DNA from: Rhizopus sp. PT2906
Taxonomy: Eukaryota; Mucoromycota; Mucoromycetes; Mucorales; Rhizopodaceae
DNA: 64,000 nt
Direction of reading: 5' to 3'
Assembly: GCA_025529335.1 (NCBI GenBank)
Contig: JAMYHX010000101.1
Coordinates: 1 to 64,000 of the forward strand
Made by a program: the position numbers and the translations under genes. This document shows, piece after piece, positions 23,214-33,535 of the stretch. The notes below the pieces were generated by a model. That model had not been told where the DNA came from and made no database searches. It saw only the letters and a program-made list of their open reading frames with translations. Within the stretch, counting starts at the first letter, position 1, and the number at the start of each line of letters is the position of its first letter.

Positions 23214-23595
23214 AGTTCTAAAAAGAAATACAGAGAGCGTCGTGCCAACATCAATTCCCAGTTGATTCAAGTCGGACTGCAGATATGATATTATCTCTTC
23301 AAGCCGCGCTTTAGTTAAATTAATCTCCCGCAAATTATGCATCAAATGTTTGGAAAACCATTGCTCTTCCTGTTCAGTGTTTGGAGACTTCATGTTTATA
23401 AAGAATAAGCTTTGACATGTTTATTGAAAGAGTATAAAATAAAAAGAAAAATCAATATTTCGTCGACCCTTCTTTTTCGGCAATTACTGCCTCACTTCGA
23501 GCCTTTATGCTTCCGACCAAACATGCCGTTGATCTAGGGCTTGTTTTCTCTCGCTTTTCTCTCAATACAATACGCAACTCTTCAGTATTTCTTAT

Positions 23596-23598
<3 letters not shown>

Positions 23599-23639
<41 letters not shown>
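23599..23639. repeat. 41-nt poly(T) tract
   Basis: An uninterrupted run of T at 23599-23639, by far the longest homopolymer in the window. It lies between the ERG28 upstream region and the Fanzor-like fragment. It may be a poly(A) tail of a minus-strand retro-insertion or an ordinary long microsatellite. No adjoining retroposon body is visible. Confidence 0.85.
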
Positions 23640-23643
<4 letters not shown>

Positions 23644-23826
23644 GATGCGATTTTCCAAATGGTCCAAACCTGCACTATTGGGTCCAAATCAGACCTTTAC
23701 GCAGGTCAATACTCAAAGTCCTTGATCTGGTGGGCTTCCTTCCATAAAAGAATCAAATTGCCAAAAACAGGTATGTAATCAATTTTAGCTTTGACAGCCA
23801 AGTCTTATCTAACTGTTGTTTTAAAG

Positions 23827-24220
23827 AAGCCGAAAGTGGAAGCCCGCAAAGTTCCAAATGGAAAGAGAGAAAGTGCCTCTTGTAGTCTTTGGTGCGGAGA
23901 TGTTTGGAAAAGACCTGAGAAAGCTGAAGGGAAACAGGCGCGGTGTTAGTGGTGTCTTTTGGCGAGCATTAAAAGGAAGAGAGACAGCTGGAGATCTCAT
24001 CGTCGTTACAATTGATGAACACAAGGCTTCCAAAGTCTGCAATGCTTGTAGCAATTATCCTCTTACAAGAACGTGTGAATTGAAAGGCTGTAGTGCCCTG
24101 GTTTGTAGCACCTGCACGATATTATGGCAACGAGATGTCAACGCTTGTAAGAATATGCTGTCTATTTCTCTTTCGATTTGGGACGGAAGAGGTCGACCTT
24201 CCAAGTATAGAAGAAATTAA
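23827..24220 (+). pseudogene. Fanzor/TnpB-like nuclease, C-terminal fragment
   Basis: About 130 residues read in one frame from a plausible splice acceptor at 23826 to the stop at 24218-24220. The visible pattern is the C-terminal half of an OrfB/TnpB-Fanzor nuclease. A strand and helix (VPLVVFGAEMFGKDL) lead into a basic segment, then IVVTIDEHKASKVCNAC. A zinc-ribbon follows with CxxC, intervening Cys, and VCSTC (residues 61, 64, 83 and 86 counted from the Met at 23858). It ends in WQRDVNACKNML, where the Asp matches the RuvC-III catalytic residue. Everything upstream (wedge, REC, RuvC-I and most of RuvC-II) is missing, and the preceding sequence has stops. It is a decayed remnant of a eukaryotic RNA-guided nuclease relative. 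Confidence 0.65.
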
Positions 24221-25237
24221 ACGTTTTTTAAATCGCCGTAATGAACACGGTTTCCCTTTTAGGATAAAGATTGTTACAGGTAAAGAAGATGTCTGATAAT
24301 TTTACTTGATCCAAAAAAAAAAAAGCTTTGATTTTTACTAAATCTTTGCATAGTACGAACATTAGTTCCATCTGACTGTAGAGAAATCGAATAATTACGT
24401 TTATTTTCCTTTTCTCCCTCTTTATGTTTCCTATGCTCTATATACTCCTCGTTTACATTCTACAATAATCTAGTCACACCATTCCGCGATGTGTCTCTCA
24501 ATGATAAATAAACAATTGGTAATATTGACGAAGTCAAAGACGAAGGATGTGGTGATTCCTCGCCCATGATTTTCAAATAACAACATCCTCTTGTTTTATA
24601 TTCAGCAAAGGATCTTGAACGTCTTCAAAAGAGAAACAATGAAGCACTTTTAATTTATATTACCAAGGATAGAACGTAGTTTTTAAGACTTTAACCACAT
24701 CCTTTTGTCTTCTCTTTGCTAAAGCTACCAATCTTTTTTTTTCTTTGTTTGCATCATTTTGGCAAAAAAGGTATACAATGTGTGTATCATGACAAAATTA
24801 AAGTTGTTCGGAGAAAGAAATCAGTGGACAATTATGCGCGCGCACACTATAGATGAAGGAGATAAGGAGAAGGAAAGAGGGTGAGGTTAGGAATACAAAG
24901 AAAGGGGGAAAAAAAAGAGGGAGTTCGTTACTAGACAACTGTTGCCTAGTAACTTGTTTCTTAGTTAATATGGTTACCTATCATTTAAAGAGATGAAGTG
25001 TGCTGTCATGTTGTCAGACAAGATAAAAAGGTTGTATTGGAATACACTATAGAAAACTGCAACAATGCTTTAGCTTTTTTGTATTATATTTGGTATTATA
25101 GAACATGCAACATGGACATGATTTTCAACAAGCTTTTTTTTTTCATATGATTCCATGTTCACGTGAAAATATGTCAAAGTATCATGATAAATTCGAAATT
25201 TATCTCTTTTTGTCTTTTTTTCTTTTTCTTAAAAGAA
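24221..25237. other. Intergenic region upstream of the Opi1-like gene
   Basis: About 1 kb of AT-rich DNA without coding signal. A perfect 10-bp palindrome TTCACGTGAA at 25158-25167, containing the E-box CACGTG, lies about 70 bp upstream of the Opi1 start. Confidence 0.55.
25160..25165. promoter_or_regulatory. E-box CACGTG upstream of the Opi1-like gene
   Basis: CACGTG within TTCACGTGAAAAT lies 73 bp before the ATG. Basic helix-loop-helix factors bind CANNTG. In yeast the Ino2/Ino4 pair, which Opi1 represses, binds the related inositol-response element with core CATGTGAAAT. Presence of the site is direct; any role in feedback is inference. Confidence 0.4.
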
Positions 25238-26062
25238 ATGTCCAACAATATGAATAAACATCGACACAATAAACCAGCTAGAACAGAACCATATCAAAAG
25301 CACAATAGTAGTAAATGGCAACAAATTGTAGTCGGAGCTAGTTCTGCAGCAGGAACAACTGCAGCTATTATTAGTGAAGAAAGTATGAAGTGTTTAAAAT
25401 ACTGTCTTTATTGGCTACAATATGCCATACAACATATTGAACAGCAAATGACATTAATCAAGAATTATTTGGTATCAGCAGCACAGTCTAATCGATTGTT
25501 AGCTACACCTCATCAAAGGACCACATCTTATCAAAGAAGCTCAGTGCTATCATCTATTAAAAGAGACATTGTCCATACACTAAGAAAAGTAGTTGAAGTC
25601 ATTAGTAAATATGCTGGTGCATCTTTACCATCACAAGCAAGACAAACCGTTAGAGGATTTATTCTTAATTTACCAGAAAGATGGGTAAGATCAACTTTAT
25701 TCTATACTATTCTGCAACTAACAATTTCATAGGCTACACTCAATGATATTCACTCAACAACCACCTCACCTGCTCTATCACCCATGCTATTACCCACATC
25801 TACCTTATCCTCACCAGGTCCAGGCACACCTGATCACAATAAACAAGAAGAGGCAGCGATCAAACTATTGACATTTGGTCAAGAATCTATTGAAATGCTG
25901 AACTCTGTAGAGACCATCTTTTCTGATACCGTCGATCGAGCTGAATTATGGATTGATCGACTAAAGATGGTGCCTGGAATAAATAGCTCTAGCACAACAA
26001 CAGCAGAAATACCAGAGGACGTTAAATTGCCTCCTATTCGAAATTTAAAGCTTGATCATTAA
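25238..26062 (+). CDS. OPI1: Opi1-family transcriptional regulator of phospholipid genes
   Basis: Two exons, 25238-25684 and 25733-26062, encode 258 residues. The conserved Opi1 core is visible: a membrane-proximal helix region (CLKYCLYWLQYAIQHIEQQ), VRGFILNLPERW at the exon junction, and the C-terminal segment AIKLLTFGQESIEMLNSVETIFSDTVDRAELWIDRLK. Yeast Opi1 is 404 residues and represses inositol and choline genes when released from phosphatidic acid and Scs2 at the ER. This copy is shorter. I do not see an obvious leucine zipper or FFAT motif, so tethering may differ. The Met at 25238 is the first ATG in the conserved frame after a T-rich leader. Confidence 0.78.
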
Positions 26063-26150
26063 AAAGCATATATATACTCTAATATTCTAAACTAGTTAAA
26101 CATGTAATAAACACTTAAGCAATGTAGTATAACTACTATCCGTGCGCATA

Positions 26151-26675
26151 CTAGTTAAACGCGTAGTGAACACCCTTTAAATACTGAGGTTTAAAACTGC
26201 TGCCATCAGGATTAAATGCTTCGTAACTAAGGTCAAATCTGTCATCTCCGTTAACATTAAGCCATCCACCGCCGGGAACAGTCAGAGTAAAGGAATCACT
26301 TTGGATACCATTGACTTTAGCATGAAACTAGGTTGTCATGTTGGTTTATGAATTTATATATGATAAAAGAGATACCTACTGCAAAATCAACGATATCTTC
26401 TTTATTGCCTGATTTGACACAATCATAGACTGTATACGGACAACAGGCACTTTCACCTGGTTTCAAATCCTCTCTCTTGAAACGCCTGTAGAAATTGTTT
26501 AGCTTTTGTACATTCTTTATTAATTTACTGTAACTTACTTGAATACGTTAGCACCAGTGTTCAATGGAAACTGCCAAATGAATAAGGAAGCATGCTTGGA
26601 TGTATTATAAATACAAAAAGCAAAGGTATGATGAACAGCAATGACACACAAGAAAAGTAATAAAAAACGATGCAT
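26151..26675 (-). CDS. Small secreted protein, unrecognised family
   Basis: Three minus-strand exons, 26539-26675, 26380-26485 and 26151-26327, encode 139 residues. The N-terminus is a strong signal peptide (MHRFLLLFLCVIAVHHTFAF). The mature part has four cysteines (one in FCIYN, a vicinal CC in SACCPYTVYDC, and the last C). It also has a Gly/Asp-rich beta-like C-terminus (VPGGGWLNVNGDDRFDL). The second intron uses GTAGGT as donor, chosen because the alternative donor two bases later brings an immediate stop. I do not recognise the family. It lies only 72 bp downstream of the SGF11 stop on the same strand, so its promoter overlaps that gene's 3' end. Confidence 0.7.
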
Positions 26676-26747
26676 TTGAGTGTTTGGTTGGTTTATCATG
26701 GTTCAAAAGTTTATTAGTTATATCTGTTTTATGCCTCTTTGTTCGCT

Positions 26748-27538
26748 TTATTCGGAAAGTGTCATCTTTTTATTATATGCATTCTAAAGTTGTATGTGAG
26801 TAAAGTACAAAAATAATGAAATTTAATATTACTTCTGCATTCTGTATCCTCCTAGTAGCCACACGACTAGACTGTCTACCTGATAGACCCAAGCATTTCT
26901 CTAGATGAGGAGCATATCTTGTAGCTGATATTGACTTTTGACAGTTTACACATTCATAAAAGGGTAAAGTACTAGCATTATAACTTTTCCCCCAAATGTC
27001 CAGTCCAGGTTTTTTGACTTTATCATTTCATTAAGCTGCATTATAACAATTTCTTTATCTTTCACTTACCGTAATGCTTGCATCTAAGAACAAAAAGATC
27101 ACTTAGAAAAAAAAATACATGTATATACAAACTTACTTTGTTTGGCATATTTGACAGATGCTATTTTCTTTTTTTATTTCTCGATGTGCATCCATGACAA
27201 CGTTATAGATGCACTCGTTTATTAAATCTTCGGCCAATGCAAATGCCTGAGATATGATCAACGTGTGTCTGTTTCAAAATGTTTATAGTGATGTTTTTTT
27301 TTTTTTTTACCAGTGTTGCCTTTGAGGGTTTATGAGTATATTTCATATTCTTTTCCAAGTTGGCCTGAGCATGCTTTAGATCATCGATCGTATTTAGTTT
27401 GTCAGACAATAATCTCTTGAATAGACTATTTAGTATTAGACTAATGTTACGTAATGGTTCTTTTTATTACATATTGCCCGCTTCTTTATCGTTTTCCTTA
27501 TTTGGCTGAACTGGCTTTTTACTGTTGTCATTCATCAT
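26748..27538 (-). CDS. SGF11: SAGA-associated factor 11 (Sgf11)
   Basis: Six minus-strand exons: 27471-27538, 27311-27425, 27137-27246, 27070-27083, 26833-27017 and 26748-26783. They encode 175 residues. The diagnostic C-terminal Sgf11 zinc finger is ECVNCQKSISATRYAPHLEKCLG, with three Cys and a His, followed by SSRVATRRI. Before it, AFALAEDLINECIYNVV matches the long N-terminal helix that packs into the deubiquitinase module, and KKPGLDIWGKS is a known linker motif. The protein activates Ubp8 and places it on nucleosomes for H2B deubiquitination. Exon 4 is a 14-nt microexon. The last exon (12 codons) is my preferred end; reading through its donor would give a different short tail. Confidence 0.82.
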
Positions 27539-27644
27539 ATAAACAAGAAAAGGGAGAAAGAAGGAAAAAAAAAAAAGAAGAGGATGAATTTAGAAATGTC
27601 TTTTTATTTATTTGATTGGTTAAATTTATTATGATGATGATTTA

Positions 27645-28295
27645 TTAGACATAGCTACTAAGTGGAATAGAAGAAGGTGGCTCTTGCTGCTTCTTTCCAA
27701 ATTTGAACATTCGGCTGAATGACATTTTGAAATTATGATTTGATTTAGTACGAAGAGTACGCTTGTATTGATCAAGATAAGCAATTTGAGGCTTATTAAA
27801 AGCACCTCTTCTTTTTCTTCTAATATATTCGATGGCATCCAAGGGTTCCATACCAAATTCAATCAGTGCAATCGCTACCAACACAGGTGCTCGTCCCAAT
27901 CCGGCCACACAGTGAACGGCAATTGTGACAGATTCCTGTTTACGTTCCTCGGTATCGATCAGGTGTAACCAGTCATGGACGACTTGAGCGGGAGGCTAAG
28001 GAATAATATCAATAAAAATAGAACTTATTATGATTATACTGCTACTTACAACGCCACCATCTTTAAAAGGCAGATCATGTACTTGAATGCCTTCTTGTTG
28101 TAATTGAGATGTATTATAAGTTGGTTGACAACATCGAACGATATGACGAACTTGATTTCGCTTGAATTCTTCAAGATAATAAGGTAGAGTGCTTTCAGTT
28201 GGACAGTCAAGAATGAGGAATTTAAGAGAGACAGATGGAACTTCGATCAGTGAGAGCATACGTCCGAGTGGAGATCCAGTACGTTGATTGACCAT
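27645..28295 (-). CDS. PRL / PTP4A-type protein tyrosine phosphatase
   Basis: Two minus-strand exons, 28050-28295 and 27645-27995, encode 198 residues. The P-loop is HCVAGLGRAPV, the exact PRL version of the HCxxGxxR motif. The general-acid loop is VHDLPFKDGGVPP, and the start (SLIEVPSVSLKFLILDCPT) matches PRL proteins. A polybasic patch (RRKRRG) follows the core. Animal PRLs end in a farnesylated CAAX box. This one instead continues through a Lys/Phe-rich tail to SIPLSSYV, so it has no prenylation signal. PRL enzymes act at membranes on signalling or magnesium transporters; partners here are unknown. Confidence 0.9.
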
Positions 28296-29093
28296 GGTTT
28301 ATAATAGTAATTATCCGGGATCAGAGTCTTGAGGATATTGAGCAATGGTAAATGAAAATGCTGCACAGCCGCCGCAAAGTACGTTAGGAATCTGAGGTGT
28401 TAACAGTTGAAGGATATAATGCATAAGTTTATAAAGAAAAGAAATAGCTTTTTGACAAAGGAAAATAAAGAATAATATCTTTCTTTTTTCCTTTCTTCTA
28501 TTCTTTTTTTTTGTGTGTTAAAGAAACAAAGATGTAAAAAAAAAAAATTTTTTTTTCGTTATCCTTCTTGCTTTATAAATAAAATTGAGTTAATTTTCAT
28601 AAAATACCGCAGCAGATGATTGGCGGTTGATTCATCAAATGAGAGATCTAGTTCCATAAAAAGCATAAACACATTGTGTGCGCTATTTATCTCCAAAAGA
28701 CCGCTGAGTCGAAATTGGAATTTCATGATCTGATTCAACAGTGTATTCTATATATGAAAAAGATGACTAGGTTTGATGCAATTAGTATCTTTTAGAATGT
28801 TATGCTTTGAATGCAATTTAAGCAACTGATGCATTCGTCATAAATCATCCAACTTTTTTTCGTTGTTGCATAATTTGTCTCCAAACAAATGTATTCAACT
28901 GCAACATAAAGTCAATTCTCAGAAAGCATAGAATAAAGCATTGGTTTCTTTTTAAAAGCGAAACATTGTCTTCTTTTTTTTTATGAAAAGATAAGCAGAC
29001 AAGCGCACACTGACACACATGATCCACATGATAAGAAATCACTTGAAACTCATTGATATCATCTCTTGTGTAAATGAAGCAGTTTTATTTTAT
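28296..29093. other. Intergenic region between PRL-like and malic enzyme genes
   Basis: About 800 bp of AT-rich spacer holding the PRL-like promoter side and the malic enzyme 3' side. An A8-T8 block sits near 28540. No gene or RNA is supported. Confidence 0.45.
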
Positions 29094-31033
29094 TTAAATA
29101 GACGCGTCAACGGTACCATACGTTTCATTGACTGGAGACCACATGTTATTGGACACATAGTCTATTAACTCTTCATGTGTGAGGCCCTTGAGTGTTTCAT
29201 TCTCTGAGAGGCCTTCATGTATGGATTCTTCAATGACTGCAGTTGCGACTGCATTCGATACTTCACGGATACGGGCAAGTGACGGGTAAAGCCACTTTTG
29301 ATGAATCTCTTCTGAAGTCAATGAATCAGCAAGTGCCTTAGACGCAACATAGATCATTTTATCAGAAATATACTTTGGTTGTGCTAGTACGGAGCCAAGA
29401 CCTAAACCAGGAAATATATACATGTTGTTGCCTTGGCCAGGTATACAGACTTGGCCGGTGGATGGGATTGTATAACTAGGAAATGCAGTACCCGAAGCAA
29501 AGATCACTCGGTTTTCAGTAGCTTCCATTGCCTCTGCAAATGTACATTCGGCTTGTGTTGCTGGATTCGATAATGGAAAGACAATCGGCTGCTCATTCAG
29601 TTCGGCTAATCGTGTCAACGCTTGTTTGTGGAAGGCGCCTGGAATGGAAGAAAGACCGATGAGACTAGAATAAAAATATTAGACATATGACAAACATGTG
29701 TATATACGACAAAACTTACGCTGTGGGTTTGACATAGTTTATAATATCCATCAAATCCTTGAACTGCTGACCGGCATTATCTTGTCGTGCATAGTATACC
29801 TTATGTTGGGCAAGTCGATCACCTCGATCTAGTGTGACAAGACCCTATCATAAACTATGAGCAAAACAATATATATTTGTTTTTTCTCCGATTCTTACTT
29901 TGGAATCTACAATCCAAAACACTTTTCTTGCTTCTTCTTCTGTCATTCCAAGCTCGGCTTCAAAGTATGTCTGGATCTGACGAGCAACACCGATGGCTGC
30001 TGAACCTGCACCGTAAAAGACGATACGATGGTCACGAGGATCCACATGAGATTCTTGCTGTACTCGACGTATGGCATTGATAACACCTGAAAGGATGACA
30101 GCGCCTGTACCTTGAATATCGTCATTGAAACAGAGTAGTTTGTGTTGGTATTTCTCTAATAGACCAAACGCATGTTCACTAGACCAGTCTTCAAATTGAA
30201 TGAGTAACTGAGGGTATACGGAATGAAGGGTTTCAAGTACAGTATCTACAATGCTATAAAACTGAATAAGGGGGTTAAGTTGTATAATTCTTAAATAGAA
30301 TAAAATAACTTTACTTCATCATCACTGGGACGTGGTTTACGAAGGCCTAAGTAAAATTCATCGTTGCGTAATTTCTCGTTATTGGTGCCCAAGTCTAGTA
30401 CAATAGGCAGCGTACGACGGGGATCAATGCCAGCACCAGCAACGTACAACTGAAGCTTGCCGATACTGATACCAATACCGTTTGAGCCAAGATCGCCTAG
30501 ACCAAGAATACGTGAGCCGTCTGTGATGACTGCGATTTCAGGGTCAAAATTAGGCACAGGCTGGTAATTGAGAATGACTTCCTTTAGGTTATTCAAATCC
30601 GTAGAGTCGATGTACAGACCGTCGGGCATACCAGGAGCAGCAAGGAAAGGATAGATGTTGGAATACTCGATGCATGCAGTGCCTACTGTAGGCGTATAGA
30701 TAATGGGAGCAAATTCTTGCAAATCATCCATGATCAATTTATAGAACAGTCGAGTATTGGATGATCGCAACTGGGCCAAGAAAATGTATTTTTCTAGAGG
30801 AGTCGATTTTGATCGCACTTGTCGAAGAGCACGGCGTCTTTGGATGTCCAATGTTTCCACACGAGAAGGTAATAGACCGGTAAGGCCAAGGGCTTTACGC
30901 TTAGAGTATTCAGTGGCAGTGCCTACAGGTAAAAGGGCAAGGTAAATAAACAACAGATATCAATTGAACTTTTTCTACCTTCGTTGTCATAACCTGACAT
31001 GGCTGTAGGAATTGTAGCAACAGATGGAGACAT
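29094..31033 (-). CDS. Malic enzyme (NAD(P)+-dependent malate dehydrogenase, decarboxylating)
   Basis: Five minus-strand exons: 30979-31033, 30315-30922, 29899-30261, 29720-29844 and 29094-29664. They encode 573 residues. Family motifs are GLLPSRVETLDIQ, the substrate region IIYTPTVGTACIEYS, ITDGSRILGLGDLGSNGIGISIGK, FNDDIQGTGAV (metal-binding Asp residues), and the Rossmann motif FYGAGSAAIGVA. FPLSNPT-like (FPLSNPATQAECT) is also present. The enzyme oxidatively decarboxylates malate to pyruvate. The short N-terminus (MSPSVATIPTAM) is not an obvious presequence, so a cytosolic form is likely. In oleaginous Mucorales, cytosolic malic enzyme has been proposed as an NADPH source for lipid synthesis. 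NAD versus NADP preference cannot be fixed by eye. Confidence 0.94.
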
Positions 31034-33535
31034 AATAAATATGGATAAGAAAGGGTTTAAAAATAAGGTAGGACTCTATTGAACAAAGAGAGCCTTTTTA
31101 TATCTTTTAATTAAGCATCAGCCTGATTCCAACCAATACTGAATTAGATTTCCCTGAATCAATGCGAGCCTTGGATAAATGAACAAAATGGGATATTATA
31201 ACATGTCTACTCCCCCCCCCAATCTTTTTTTTTTCTGTACTTTCTATTGAAATGATCATGGATTTCAATTGCGTAATTCTGTTATAAAAGTAAAAATGAC
31301 TAAGACCGGGAGGACTGCTGGTACCCTTTGTTGTCAGTGGCGTGTTCCAAAGTAAGTTGCACACACTATTAACAAAAAAGGGAGATCATCCACGGATCAT
31401 TCCGGTGACTCCTGAATTATTTATTTCATATCTGATATCATTCAGGAAAGAGAGAATAATATCAGGCTATATCCACATGTTTAGCATCATTCTCTCTCTC
31501 TCTCTCTCTGCCTTTTCTTTGTAATTGTCCCTTTGCAGAAAAATAATAAAGAGGTTAAACTGAGCTCTAAATTGACCCCAAAACCTATTTCAGCAGTTTA
31601 CAACTCAAAGCCGATATTTCCCACACCCCACATTTTGTATTATTTCCTACAATCCTCACTGTATATTTGAGAGTCTCACCAAACTTCAGGTATATCCCTC
31701 CCCTTCTGTTGAATTGCCCTACTTAAGAAACAAGTTGATTCATTCATACAGTTGAGTATGAAGCTACTGTTTTTACCAATTGCGTATCATTCAATGAGGG
31801 TTGTCTGTTTTTATGATCGCTGTCTAAATCACGAAATTATTTTTTACTGCAATAGCAAGAGAGGGTTGGTGTTGTTTTTGGAAATGTCGCTGTTTAGCGT
31901 GCCACAAATGTAAAAATACTATGTAGACACAAAAAGGGGTATATCTAGGAAATGGTCATGGTACCCTTATGTTTACTAATAAATATACGGAGATAGTAAG
32001 CGTGGTCGTGCTTTATGCTACTCTATGCAATTCTTTCTCGTATCAATTATGTTTATTATACTTGAACTTTACTCAGAAAGTTACAAGTCAAAAGTGTACA
32101 ACAAAGGCTATATACATGTAGAATTTATTAAAAAGCGAATAATATGTGCTATACTCCCTTTGTATGCTTGTGTTATGTTTCAAATTGACAAAAAGGACAC
32201 TTCGTAAAGAAGAAGAAGACAGTATCATGCTTGATCCCGATGAAATCACCTGTTTAAAGGATATCAGATAAGGGGCAAAGTAGACTCTGTAACTGAGTTG
32301 ATAATGCCAAGAATAGCATTGCATTCATCATAAGGAAAGCTCATTATAAAGCCGTGTCCAAAAGTGGCATGAGTTCTTTTAAGAAAAGAGATAAGATACG
32401 CTTTTTTCAGAAATCATTCGCACACATTACAAGATCAATAACAATTAAACACTTTATGTCTTTTTTATTATTCAAAAGACAACAATTAATTCATAAAATG
32501 AGCTTGATATTTTTGAGAAAAGATGAATGTGGTCAAGGCTTTATAACAAAATAAAAGATCTGACCTTGACTTCTCTTTTTCTTTTCTTCTTTGGACCAAA
32601 AAGTAAGGCCAGCTCCAGCTAGCCCTAAGGTATGTTATATTATTTACTCTTGTAAGAAGCTATTATGTAGTGATATAGATCAAAATCGAAGCTAACTCGG
32701 TGTTAGCTGGGGATAGCTTGGTTCTTATCAAGCTTTGATCCCATCCATTCTCTTTCTTGCCCTCTCTCTCTCGCTCTCTTTTTTTCTTCGCTTGTCCGGG
32801 CCAGTTATCGCTGGCCCATCCATGGTGCACTTCCGGTAAGATATTGATTACTTCTTTATAACTTTACTCACTTTTATTACTTCTCTTTTTTTCTCTTATA
32901 AACTCTCCTTTTTATAATGTAAGTATTTAATATGAATTTAATAACTGGTTTACAAATCATTTCTTTACTCATCCTTTTGCTTCTGATGGGCTCTCTTTTA
33001 TTATCATTTGTTGTCTGAAATTATCATTTTTTTTTATCAGTGTGCGAATAATTTGTGAATAAAGTGTAATAGAGGCCCGATCACTACCCGACACTACACA
33101 TACCATTGTGAATGGTTTTTTATTCAGGTCTATAGTCCCCAGTTTTACATCGCATCAAACAATGCTTTCATTAATACTCTTTTTGCCAAGGTTTGAGATA
33201 GTTGATTCAGGCAACAAAAAGGTGTGGCACTTTTAGTGAGATGGATCATTATAATGAGTCGGATATAATCTTTAGTAGAGCATACATTTCTACTTTACTA
33301 TCGCATTGGATGATATGCTAATTTTCAATAAAAACTGCTCATTACCATTAAATATTTCATAAGTTCTATCCGTTTGGATGCTCATACCTCTTTGGAAACA
33401 AAGGTAAATATTATAAGGAAGGGGGCTTCCATTATTGAACAATCTGCAACTTCAGAATATGGGTGGGGCGCGCAACTTTGATTTGAAAAAGAGTGTAGGG
33501 AAAAAAATCATTTTATATCACTGTCTTTTGTATAA
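31034..33535. other. 2.5-kb non-coding region with simple repeats and hairpins
   Basis: No open frame here has codon structure or a recognisable product. Visible landmarks are a C8 run at 31213-31220, a (CT)n run at 31491-31509, and a second CT-rich run at 32762-32780. Two perfect short hairpins lie at 32690-32708 and 32798-32817. A GC-rich GGGGCGCGC patch at 33466-33474 precedes the PPR gene. The stretch is unusually long for this gene-dense window, so a transcribed non-coding RNA or a relic repeat is possible, but I cannot show one. Confidence 0.5.

Noticed and set aside
32354..32554. Plus-strand open frame in the gene-free region
   Set aside because: Composition is like translated AT-rich spacer, and nothing recognisable is encoded.
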